Assembly: GCF_001590605.1 (NCBI RefSeq)
Contig: NZ_CP014504.1
Coordinates: 3,410,001 to 3,474,000, forward strand
DNA: 64,000 nt
Source of the DNA: Pedobacter cryoconitis
GTDB lineage: Bacteria > Bacteroidota > Bacteroidia > Sphingobacteriales > Sphingobacteriaceae
Direction: 5' to 3'
Both the position numbers and the translations under genes were made by a program. The notes under the pieces were generated by a model that saw nothing but the letters and a program-made list of their open reading frames with translations, was not told where the DNA came from and did no database searches. Shown here piece after piece: positions 29,263 to 42,100 of the stretch (position 1 is the first letter of the stretch; every line of letters begins with the position of its first letter).

Positions 29263-30159
29263 TTATATTTGATTTTTTTTCATCAGTTTAAGTATTCTGT
29301 AATAGTCATCCGGATAATCTGTTTTAACCCTATATTCCAAACAATCTGCTAAATATTTCTCCACCTTAGATCTTCCCGATATATGTATATACTTCGTTTT
29401 GGAGGGTACACCGGTAAACTCAAAAAAATAAGGTGGAACACTTGCATCAGCATGCATATAATGAATGTCTTGCTTTGCTTCATCTGCTAATGCACGAAAA
29501 AGGAACTGTTCAAAAATCACGTTAAATGAAGAGACGTTTATCTTATGCAGATGACTTATATTCTTATCTACAAATTGAAAAGCTTTTTCTGTGTAGGTTT
29601 TATAGAAATTAATATTGTGCCCTCCAAGAATCCCAGCATTGATAGCTTTAATACTGTTATTTATATTGATAGATTTATCCAGAACACCAGGATAGTAGTT
29701 GAGGTTCAATGCTATTGGGAAAAATATTTGTCTGTAGAAATTATCATAGCTTTCTCCTTCTTCTTTATTTTGGCAAATTAGAGAAGAGCCTTCCAAAGTC
29801 TGATTAAACTTCTCCCAGATATAAACATCCCCATCTACATGAATAAATGGTTTACTCTGAATACGATAAGCATATATTTTTCCTAATGCCCATAAATTAG
29901 GATGGTAGTCATTTAAATCATCTAAAACTACTTGTGTACTCGTATAAGGTAATTCCAATTTGTTTATCAGTAGATCATATCCGGATTTGTCTGTGACCAG
30001 TTCAACTTCATCGTAAAATTTCGTGAATTGCCGGGCACTTAATATCCAACTGAAATAATTATACTTTTTATCGAGCCAACCACATTTGTTAAAATCAGAA
30101 AATTGAGTGATATCATTTGGAATACCTGGTTTGGACCATAGACTTTGTACTATTTTCAT
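29263..30159 (-). CDS. Glycosyltransferase-like protein (DUF6734-type), role in the NRPS operon unknown
   Basis: 298 residues with no signal peptide or membrane segment. A short hydrophobic strand is followed by HVDGDVYIW, giving a D109-x-D111 motif placed as in GT-A glycosyltransferases, and an INAGILGG motif resembling the acceptor-side loops of such enzymes. From memory, the pattern (SLWSKPG, LDDLNDYHPNLWALGKIYAY) matches the Bacteroidota family called DUF6734; I could not check this. It lies 22 bases downstream of NRPS-1 and 5 bases upstream of the LanC-like gene. It could glycosylate the peptide or an intermediate, for example at Ser, Tyr or hydroxy-Asp, but no substrate can be read from the sequence. 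Confidence 0.65.
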   Translation of the reverse strand: MKIVQSLWSKPGIPNDITQFSDFNKCGWLDKKYNYFSWILSARQFTKFYDEVELVTDKSGYDLLINKLELPYTSTQVVLDDLNDYHPNLWALGKIYAYRIQSKPFIHVDGDVYIWEKFNQTLEGSSLICQNKEEGESYDNFYRQIFFPIALNLNYYPGVLDKSININNSIKAINAGILGGHNINFYKTYTEKAFQFVDKNISHLHKINVSSFNVIFEQFLFRALADEAKQDIHYMHADASVPPYFFEFTGVPSKTKYIHISGRSKVEKYLADCLEYRVKTDYPDDYYRILKLMKKNQI

Positions 30160-30181
30160 AGAATAATATTAGAGGTAACTG

Positions 30182-33100
30182 TTAGATATCTATTTCAATC
30201 ATTGTTTGCTTATTAGCGGCATGATATTTCTGGCTGATGATAAAATCTATGTGCCCGGAAATATTCTCTATTGTTGGTTCATTAAATAGCTTGACAATAT
30301 CTATTTTAACTGAGAAAACAGTATTGACACGATGGATCACTTTGACAGCTTTCAAACTATGTCCACCCAGTTCAAAAAAGTTTGAACTGATCCCGATCTG
30401 ATCAGGATCACGTCCCAATACCTCACTCCATATCTCTACCAGCTGTCTCTCAGTTTCTGTACGCGGAGCAACGTGAACTGAAACCAGCCCCAGTTCTTTC
30501 CCCCCATATCCCTGTAATGCTTTACGGTCTGCCTTGCCACTCATCGTCAGCGGGATCACATCCAGCTGGACATAAGCCTGTGGCACCATATATGAAGGCA
30601 ATAACTGCCCCAGGTAACTCTTCAGTACCAACGGATCCACATCTCCCTCACCAGTGATATAAGCCTTAAGTTCACGCTCCCCTAAATTATTTAAGGGTGC
30701 AAGAACAACTGCTCCGCTTATAGCAGCATGCCCCTGTAACGCATTATCAATTTCTCCAAGCTCGATCCGGTAACCACGGATCTTAACCTGTTCATCCATG
30801 CGACCAATATACTCCACATTACCATCAGCAAGCCAGCGCCCCAGGTCTCCAGTACGGTACATCCGTTCTCCCAAGCGGTAAGGATTTGTTACAAACTTCT
30901 CTGCCGTCAATGCTGCCTGGTTCAGATAACCACGCGCAAGACCCACACCTCCCAAACAAATCTCCCCCGCTATACCGATACCGCATAACTGGTCCTGACG
31001 ATCCAAAATGAATATCTGTGTATTGCTAATCGGCTTGCCGATTGGAATCCGTTCATCTATCGGTGACGTTGGATAATATGTGACATCAATACTTGCCTCT
31101 GTTGGTCCATATAAATTATGTAATGGAACATCCAGTTTATTATACCAATGATGAACAGAAGATAAAGGCAGGGCCTCTCCGCTGGTAAATACTAAACGTA
31201 AACCAGATAGCCTTTCCAATGATGCTTCCTCTTCAAAAATAGTCTCGATAAACAGGTTCAGCATCGATGGAACAAAGTGTAAAGCCGTCACTGACTCACG
31301 GAAAATCAAATCCGACAGCTGTTCTGGTGATCCGCTGTCCTCAGCCGAACACATCACCATACGCGCCCCCCAGCATAATGGAAGAAATAGTTCCCATACC
31401 GAAACATCAAAGCTGAAGGTCGTCTTCTGTAAAATAATGTCATCCTGACTAAAACCATAATGGTTCCACATCCACCACAAACGATTCAATACACCACCAT
31501 GCTCAAGCATACATCCTTTGGGTTTCCCTGTGGAACCTGAAGTATATAAAACATACATCAGATCCGATGGACTGTGCTCCAATGGCTGCACCGAATCGCT
31601 GTAAGCTGATGAAACCGAACAGAAATGATCAAGTTCTGCCCTATCAAGCAAGACCTTACACCCACTGTCTGAAATCATAAACTCAATACGCTCTTCAGGA
31701 TACCCAGGATCTATAGGAACATACGCACCTCCAGATTTCAGTACTCCTAACAAACTAATAATCAACCATTCACTGCGATCCAGCCTAACCCCGATTAGCT
31801 CACCAGGAACAATCTGATAAACAGAACGTAAATACGCTGCCAAACGGTTTGACTCCTGGTCAAGTTCACCATAACTCAAATGCCTCCCTTCAAATATAAC
31901 AGCAGTCTTTTCCGGATGCTCCAACACCTGTTCAGCAAACAGATCTACCAAGGTCTGTTCCTTCGGATAAGCAACACTTGTAGCATTAAAATCCTCCAAC
32001 AGCGCTAACTTCTCTGACGTAGACAGGTAATCCAGTCGACCAACCGCTACCGAAGGAGCTTTTAAAATCGTCTCCAGTAAATGTTCAAAATGTCCAAGCA
32101 TACCCCAAACGGTACCTTCCTCATAAATATCATTGTTATAACCAAGCTGTACTTCCACTCCTTCGTCCTGTTCGATAAAAGTAAACTGAAGATCGAACTT
32201 GCTGATCACATCCCGGCTATCTTCATAAACACTCGCTTGAAGCCCCGACAAATGTTTCTCCCAGAATTGCTGCTGAAGTTCTGGCTGTTGTAATACCACA
32301 AGTACATCAAACAACGGATGACGGCTCATATCACGTTGCAGGTTCAGCGAATCTACCAGCTCATCAAATGGATAAACCTGATGCTCATATCCACCAAGGG
32401 TAACCCTTTTTACCCGGTCAAGTATTTCTCTATAATTTTCTGCCCCGCTAAAGGTCGTTCTCAGTGCAAGGGTATTCACATAAAAACCAAGCTGCCCTTC
32501 CAGGTCTGCATGTTCTCGGCCTGCTATGGGACTGCCAATGATTATATCTTCCTGACCTGTGTAACGGTGCAATAGCACCTTCACCGCTGCAAGTAAACCC
32601 ATAAAAAGAGTCGCTCCTTCTTCTTGTAAGAGTCTCCTGAAGCTTGCAATCTGCCCGCCATTCAGTCTTTTTCTGATCGTCCGCCCATTATACGTTTTCA
32701 CCAGAGGTCTGGATTTGTCACCCAAAAGCGACAGTACAGGCAACTCTCCGCTGAACTGCTCCAGCCAATAGCCCTTGTGTGCCGCAAATGCGGCTCCTTT
32801 CAGCTGCTCCTGTTGCCAGAAAGCATAATCTTTATATTGTATATTAAGCCCTGTAATCTCTTCCACTTCCCCACTCTGATAGGATCCATAATACCCCATC
32901 AGTTCTTTAATCAAGATACCCATCGACCACCCATCACTAATGATGTGATGCATCACATAACTCAAAACCCAACTCCTTTCAGATACCCGGTATAAACAGC
33001 CATACATTAGCGGCCCTGAGGTCAAATCAAATACCGTTGTAAAATCTTTCTCCACCAGGCTACGCAATACAGTAAGCTCTGTTCCCCTCAAATCCTGCTC

Positions 33101-36100
33101 ATTGATCACAAAACCACCTGTACCTGCATCCTGTATATATTGTCTGACTTCCGCTTCTTCATCTGAACGAAAGACAGTCCGCAGAATTTCATGACGGGAA
33201 ATCAAAGCATCAAATGAACGCTGTAAAATCTCCAAATCCAATTCCCCCTCAAACCAGTATGCCCCAGGTACATTATAAGCCACATTACCCGCCGAAAACT
33301 GGCTCAGTATCCATAAACGACGCTGTGAGGAAGAAAGCACATAACTTTCTGCTGGAGCAACAACAGGAATCCCTGTATAACCCATCTGATGACTCCCTTC
33401 AATCAGCAATGCCTGATCTTCCAGTATAGAAACCGAAAACACTTCTTTCAACTCCAGTTTTACACCAAATACTTTATAAACCTGGCTGGTCAAACGAATC
33501 GCTTTCAAACTATGTCCACCCAGTTCAAAAAAGTTTGAACTGATCCCGATCTGATCAGGATCACGTCCCAATACCTCACTCCATATCTCTACCAGCTGTC
33601 TCTCGGTTTCTGTACGCGGAGCAATATAAACTGCTCCAGTACCAAGCTCCCTACCAGCTAGTTCTTCCAATGCTTTACGGTCGACCTTACCATTTACAGT
33701 CAGCGGGATCATATCCAGCAGCGTATAAGACTCTGGCAACATGTACGAGGGCAATAACTGCCCCAGGTAACTCTTCAGTACCAACGGATCCACATCTCCC
33801 TCACCAGTGATATAAGCCTTAAGTTCACGCTCCCCTAAATTATTTAAGGGTGCAAGAACAACTGCTCCGCTTATAGCAGCATGCCCCTGTAACGCATTAT
33901 CAATTTCTCCAAGCTCGATCCGGTAACCACGGATCTTAACCTGTTCATCCATGCGACCAATATACTCCACATTACCATCAGCAAGCCAGCGCCCCAGGTC
34001 TCCAGTACGGTACATCCGTTCTCCCAAGCGGTAAGGATTTGTTACAAACTTCTCTGCCGTCAATGCTGCCTGGTTCAGATAACCACGCGCAAGACCCACA
34101 CCTCCCAAACAAATCTCCCCCGCTATACCGATACCGCATAACTGGTCCTGACGATCCAAAATGAATATCTGTGTATTGCTAATCGGCTTGCCGATTGGAA
34201 TCCGTTCATCTATCGGTGACGTTGGATAATATGTGACATCAATACTTGCCTCTGTTGGTCCATATAAATTATGTAATGGAACATCCAGTTTATTATACCA
34301 ATGATGAACAGAAGATAAAGGCAGGGCCTCTCCGCTGGTAAATACTAAACGTAAACCAGATAGCCTTTCCAATGATGCTTCCTCTTCAAAAATAGTCTCG
34401 ATAAACAGGTTCAGCATCGATGGAACAAAGTGTAAAGCCGTCACTGACTCACGGAAAATCAAATCCGACAGCTGTTCTGGTGATCCGCTGTCCTCAGCCG
34501 AACACATCACCATACGCGCCCCCCAGCATAATGGAAGAAATAGTTCCCATACCGAAACATCAAAGCTGAAGGTCGTCTTCTGTAAAATAATGTCATCCTG
34601 ACTAAAACCATAATGGTTCCACATCCACCACAAACGATTCAATACACCACCATGCTCAAGCATACATCCTTTGGGTTTCCCTGTGGAACCTGAAGTATAT
34701 AAAACATACATCAGATCCGATGGACTGTGCTCCAATGGCTGCACCGAATCGCTGTAAGCTGATGAAACCGAACAGAAATGATCAAGTTCTGCCCTATCAA
34801 GCAAGACCTTACACCCACTGTCTGAAATCATAAACTCAATACGCTCTTCAGGATACCCAGGATCTATAGGAACATACGCACCTCCAGATTTCAGTACTCC
34901 TAACAAACTAATAATCAACCATTCACTGCGATCCAGCCTAACCCCGATTAGCTCACCAGGAACAATCTGATAAACAGAACGTAAATACGCTGCCAAACGG
35001 TTTGACTCCTGGTCAAGTTCACCATAACTCAAATGCCTCCCTTCAAATACAACAGCAGTCTTTTCCGGATGCTCCAACACCTGTTCAGCAAACAGATCTA
35101 CCAAGGTCTGTTCCTTCGGATAAGCAACACTTGTAGCATTAAAATCCTCCAACAGCGCTAACTTCTCTGACGTAGACAGGTAATCCAGTCGACCAACCGC
35201 TACCGAAGGAGCTTTTAAAATCGTCTCCAGTAAATGTTCAAAATGTCCAAGCATACCCCAAACGGTACCTTCCTCATAAATATCATTGTTATAACCAAGC
35301 TGTACTTCCACTCCTTCGTCCTGTTCGATAAAAGTAAACTGAAGATCGAACTTGCTGATCACATCCCGGCTATCTTCATAAACACTCGCTTGAAGCCCCG
35401 ACAAATGTTTCTCCCAGAATTGCTGCTGAAGTTCTGGCTGTTGTAATACCACAAGTACATCAAACAACGGATGACGGCTCATATCACGTTGCAGGTTCAG
35501 CGAATCTACCAGCTCATCAAATGGATAAACCTGATGCTCATATCCACCAAGGGTAACCCTTTTTACCCGGTCAAGTATTTCTCTATAATTTTCTGCCCCG
35601 CTAAAGGTCGTTCTCAGTGCAAGGGTATTCACATAAAAACCAAGCTGCCCTTCCAGGTCTGCATGTTCTCGGCCTGCTATGGGACTGCCAATGATTATAT
35701 CTTCCTGACCTGTGTAACGGTGCAATAGCACCTTCACCGCTGCAAGTAAACCCATAAAAAGAGTCGCTCCTTCTTCTTGTAAGAGTCTCCTGAAGCTTGC
35801 AATCTGCCCGCCATTCAGTCTTTTTCTGATCGTCCGTCCATTATACGTTTTCACCAGAGGTCTGGATTTGTCACCCAAAAGCGACAGTACAGGCAACTCT
35901 CCGCTGAACTGCTCCAGCCAATAGCCCTTGTGTGCCGCAAATGCGGCTCCTTTCAGCTGCTCCTGTTGCCAGAAAGCATAATCTTTATATTGTATATTAA
36001 GCCCTGTAATCTCTTCCACTTCCCCACTCTGATAGGATCCATAATACCCCATCAGTTCTTTAATCAGGATACCCATCGACCACCCATCACTAATGATGTG

Positions 36101-39100
36101 ATGCATCACATAACTCAAAACCCAACTCCTTTCAGATACCCGGTATAAACAGCCATACATTAGCGGCCCTGAGGTCAAATCAAATACCGTTGTAAAATCT
36201 TTCTCCACCAGGCTACGCAATACAGTAAGCTCTGTTCCCCTCAAATCCTGCTCATTGATCACAAAACCACCTGTACCTGCATCCTGTATATATTGTCTGA
36301 CTTCCGCTTCTTCATCTGAACGAAAGACAGTCCGCAGAATTTCATGACGGGAAATCAAAGCATCAAATGAACGCTGTAAAATCTCCAAATCCAATTCCCC
36401 CTCAAACCAGTATGCCCCAGGTACATTATAAGCCACATTACCCGCCGAAAACTGGCTCAGTATCCATAAACGACGCTGTGAGGAAGAAAGCACATAACTT
36501 TCTGCTGGAGCAACAACAGGAATCCCTGTATAACCCATCTGATGACTCCCTTCAATCAGCAATGCCTGATCTTCCAGTATAGAAACCGAAAACACTTCTT
36601 TCAACTCCAGTTTTACACCAAATACTTTATAAACCTGGCTGGTCAAACGAATCGCTTTCAAACTATGTCCACCCAGTTCAAAAAAGTTTGAACTGATCCC
36701 GATCTGATCAGGATCACGTCCCAATACCTCACTCCATATCTCTACCAGCTGTCTCTCGGTTTCTGTACGCGGAGCAATATAAACTGCTCCAGTACCAAGC
36801 TCCCTACCAGCTAGTTCTTCCAATGCTTTACGGTCGACCTTACCATTTACAGTCAGCGGGATCATATCCAGCAGCGTATAAGACTCTGGCAACATGTACG
36901 AGGGCAATAACTGCCCCAGGTAACTCTTCAGTACCAACGGATCCACATCTCCCTCACCAGTGATATAAGCCTTAAGTTCACGCTCCCCTAAATTATTTAA
37001 GGGCGCAAGAACAACTGCCGAGGTGATAGCACTATATCCCTGTAAAATATTCTCGATCTCTCCAAGCTCCACCCGGTAACCACGAATCTTAACCTGCTCG
37101 TCCAACCGGCCAATAAATTCTACATTCCCGTCAGCAAGCCAGCGCCCCAGGTCTCCAGTACGGTACATCCGCTCTCCCAAGCGGTAAGGATTTGTTACAA
37201 ACTTCTCTGCCGTCAATGCTGCCTGGTTCAGATAACCACGTGCAAGACCAGCACCTCCCAAACAAATCTCCCCAGGAACACCAACAGGCTGAAGTGCTCC
37301 CATTTTACTCAGAATATAAACCTGTGTATTGGAAATTGGTTTACCAATCGGTATTGTACCTGAGCCATGATAATTCTTGCCATTAAACAGAAAGGCGGTA
37401 GCACAAATACTTGACTCTGAAGGGCCGTAGGCATTAAAATACATTCCTGTACGACAAAATGAAATTCCTTTATCTAAAATAGCGGTCTCCCCTGCTGTCA
37501 CCAGCTTTTTTAGTGTGCTTATTGAATCCATCTCTAAAAGCTTAATATAGGATGGAGGTATAGTGGCCAGGTCAATTTTATGATCTGTTATATATTTCGC
37601 GAGTAAACCCGGATCTTTTTTTAGCTCCTCATTAATGACATACAATTGCCCTCCTGAAATCAATGCAACGAAAATTTCAGAAACAGATGCATCAAATGAA
37701 GAAGCCGCAAATTGCAGGCTTCGTGTTTCTTCATTTACATCGAATATTATTTTCTGCGATAGGATCGTATTACAAATAGTCCCATGATTAATCATTACTC
37801 CTTTCGGATTTCCGGTAGATCCGGATGTATAAATCACATAGGCTAAATGATCCGCTTGGATAACAGAATGAATTGAGGGGTTACAGGATTCCATATCTCC
37901 CATCTGTAAATCCAATGCAACCACACTTCCCTGGTAATAGTCAAGGTCAAAGATATAATCTGCCTGAGTAAGCAGTATCTGTGCACCTGTATCATTCAGA
38001 ATAAATTCTTTACGTAATTTAGGATAACCAGGGTCTACGGGTACATAAGCAGCTCCTGATTTTAACACGGCTAAAATGGCAACTATCAGCAATTCTGACC
38101 GATCCAGCATAATTCCCACCAGATCATCAGGTCGTATCGTATAATTTGATTTCAGATATTGAGCCACACGCCCAGACTGTTCATCCAATTCCCGGTAACT
38201 CAAATGCTTCCCTTCAAATACAACCGCAATATTTTCAGGGTGTAATTCTACCTGTTTTTCAAAGAGATCAACTAGAGTCTGCTCTTTCGCATAAACTATA
38301 TTAGTTGAATTGAAACTTTGAACAAGTTGAAATTTCTCTTTGTCAGTCAGATAATCAAGCTTACCGATAGCTACAGAAGGATACTTTAGTATGACCCCAA
38401 GTATCTGTTCTAAATGCTGTAGTAACCTTTCGGCCGTTGTTTCTATATAAATATCATCATTATAGGTTAAATTAATCGTAAGCGCTTCTGCTATTTCCAC
38501 AAAATCAAAAACCAGCTCAAACCTGCTTGTACTAATCTCGTTTTGCTTATTTTCAAGGAACATAAATCCATTGGATTTACTGTTTTCCACAAAATCAAAC
38601 ATCTGAGAGTCTTGTAAGATAACCTGAACATCAAATAAAGAATTTCTGGTCATATCACGCTCAATCTTTAAATCATCAACGAGTTCATCAAATGGGTAGT
38701 CCTGATGAGAATAAGCATCAATAGTTATTTTTTTAACATTGCTTAACAGCTCCCGATAAGTGTCTGCAGAACTGAATCTTGATCTTAAAACTGTTGTATT
38801 TGCATATAGACCAACCTGTCCCTCCAGTTCCGGATGTTCCCTTCCTGCTATAGGACTTCCAATAATCAAATCCTCCTGTCCGGTGTAGCGGTGTAAAAGT
38901 ACATTCACTGTGGCTAGTAAACCCATAAATAAGGTTGCCCCTTCTTCGTTCAGGAGTGTTCTAAGTTTTGCTATTAATACTGGTGGTAATTTTCTTCCGA
39001 TCGTCCGGCCATTATAGGTCTTTACCAATGGTCTCGGCTTATCACCCAATAAGTTAAGTACAGGAAGTTCCCCACTAAGTTGTTCCAGCCAGTAAGTCTT

Positions 39101-42100
39101 ATGTACAGCAAGTGCTAACCCTTTCAGCTGCCCCTGCTGCCAGCATGCATAATCCTTATATTGCAACGGAAGTGCTGTAACAACGTTTTCTTTATTATAC
39201 ATGAAAAATCCATAATAGCTCATGAGCTCCTTCAACAGAATCCCCATTGACCAGCCATCACTAATAATATGGTGCATCACATAACTAAAAACCCACCTTG
39301 TTTCCGTTACCCGATACAGACACGCACGCAGCAAAGGCCCTGAAGACAGATCAAACACTGTCATAAAATCTTCCCCTACCAACCTGTGTACCAATTCAAT
39401 ATCATTTTCGCAAAAATCCTGAACTCCGATCTCGAAACCATGGACATTTTCATCCTGTATATATTGCCTTACGTCGCCTTCTTTATCTATGCGAAATACA
39501 GTCCGCAGGATCTCATGTCTTGCAATCAAAGCATCAAAAGAATACTGCAAACTCTGTACATCCAGTTCGCCTTCAAAAAGATAAGACCCAGGTACATTAT
39601 AAGCTATGTTTCCTTCCGAAAACTGACTTAGAATCCATAAACGACGCTGTGAAGAAGAAAGCACATAACTTTCTGCAGGAGCTGCAAGAGGGATTTCTGT
39701 ATATCCAGTTTGATAGCTGCCTTCGATCAATAGCGCCTGGTCTTCCAGTATTGAAATCGAAAATACTTCATTAAGCTTCAGTTTTACTCCGAATACTTTG
39801 TATATCTGGCTAATTAAACGGGTCGCCTTTAGGCTATGGCCACCAAGTCTAAAAAAATTTGAACGAGCTCCGATCTGACCAATCTCACGGCCCAGAATTC
39901 CGCTCCAAATTTGTATCAAACGCTCTTCCGTTTTATTACGTGGAGCGATGTAATCAGTATTTATCCCCAGTTCCGTCTCACCCGATTCCTCCAGTTTTTT
40001 CCGGTCTACCTTCCCATTTGCCGTGAGTGGAATTTCATCCAGCTGCATATAAAACTGCGGTAGCATGTAAGCCGGCAGTACTTTTTCCAAATAACTATTT
40101 AAAACCATAGGATCAAGAATATTCTGGCCAGTCACATAAGCTCTTAACTCACGCTCCCCTAAATTATTTAACGGAGCAAGAATAATTGCTGAAGTAACTC
40201 CTTCATGTCCCTGCAGAATATTTTCTATTTCTCCGGGTTCTATCCGGTAGCCCCGGATCTTGACCTGGTCGTCTCTGCGCCCAACGAGTTCTATATTTCC
40301 ATCGGAAAGCCAACGACCTAAATCACCCGTGCGGTACATCAGTTTGCCAATGTGATGAGGATTAGGCACAAATTTTTCTGCTGTTAACACAGGCTGATTC
40401 AGATAACCAAGTGCAAGCCCATCCCCTCCCAGACAAATCTCGCCTGTTACACCAATTGGCAGCAACTGATCTTCATTACCCAGAATATAAACCTGAGTAT
40501 TGGAGATTGGCCTACCAATCAGAATATTGAAATTGCTTCTTATTCTAAAAAATGTACTATAAGTTGTGTCTTCAGAAGGCCCGTAAAGATTCCTTATCTC
40601 AGCCCGCTCAAAATCTAGTTTCGAAAGATAACTTGATGGAATAACCTCTCCTGCCATATTTAGTACCTTAATGTTTGTGAGATCAGTACCCTCAGACAAT
40701 AATAATCCAACTACACTTGGCACCGTGTTCAATAAAATATGGTGATCTGATAAAACATAATCTTTAACAGACAATGCATTTTTTAGCAGACGCATTTTTT
40801 TTCCGCTCACAAGTGTGTAGAGAATTTCAAATATGGACAGATCAAAACAAATTGACGTAACCGCGAATACCACCTCATAGGGAGAGGTCGAAAATTCATT
40901 TTTACACCAATGTAAAAATGAACTTAAATTACTATGCTGGATCATCACTCCTTTAGGTTTACCAGTAGAACCTGAAGTGTAAATGATATAAGCAAGGCTG
41001 GATGGATCGTTAACCAGTTTTAAATTTTCATCAGAAAATGAACTCTCTGAGGAGACAAATTTTTGAAATTTATTCTGATCAATTACGAGTTTACAGGCGC
41101 TGTCCTGGAGTAGATATTCTATTCTTTCGACTGGATAATCCGGATCAATAGGAACATAAGCACCTCCTGATTTTAAAACACCCAGGATCCCAATAACCAT
41201 AGACTCATTTCTTTCCAGCTGAATTGCGATTAAATCTCCTGGTCTAATATTATGATTGGTAAGTAAGTAATTTCCAAATCTGTTAACGCTTACATTCAAT
41301 TGCGCGTAACTCCATATCTTATCTTCAAAAATCAAAGCTATTGCATCAGGATTACGTCGAACCTGTTCTTCAAATAATTCTATAACTGTTTGATCAGATG
41401 AGCCTGGAGATGGTTTAGCATTGAATGATGTCAATAAATCATATTTTTCCTTTGTTTGTAGATATGGTAATTGAAAAATCGGTAGTAGAGGATCAATATA
41501 GCATGCTCTTATTAAATTATCAAAATGATCTAACATACTGACAATAAATACCTTATCAAAAACATCTTCAATATAATCAACAGATAAAATTAGAGGGTCA
41601 GTCTCTGAATATTCAAGGAGATGAAAAACAAGGTCTTCCTGTTGCGCTCCGTTATTCAAAAATTTTATGGAAGAATTGAGAGTGTTGTTTTCATTCAGAT
41701 AAATGTTCTTCTGGTATGAAAAATAAACATTATATATATTTCCCGGTCGATCCAGATCTTCCAAAATATCAAAAAGAGGATATTGCTGATGTTTATAACA
41801 ATCCTTTAGCTCATTCCTGACCTGTAAAATAACCTCAGCAAATGAATTCCCTTTCTCTATAGGTATAGAGAAAGGTAGAACATTGACAAACGTTCCAAGC
41901 GTATTTTTGAATTTCCTGTTTCTCCTGTTAAAGACAGGTATACCGATGACAGGCGAATCATTACCATAACACTTATTGAGGATGAATAAGATCGATATAA
42001 AATAATGAAATGGTGTGCAACGATTTTGTTTACAAAATAAACTTATTTTGTCATAAACTACTCTTTCAATACTGAGTTCCAAACGTTCTGAATTCTGACC

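Noticed and set aside
27215..30159. The LanC-like gene as evidence of a lanthipeptide cluster
   Set aside because: No dehydratase, no precursor peptide with leader and Ser/Thr/Cys core, and the zinc ligands are missing.
30182..37003. Tandem repeats as a CRISPR array
   Set aside because: The repeat unit is about 3.1 kb and fully coding; there is no short repeat-spacer pattern anywhere in the window.
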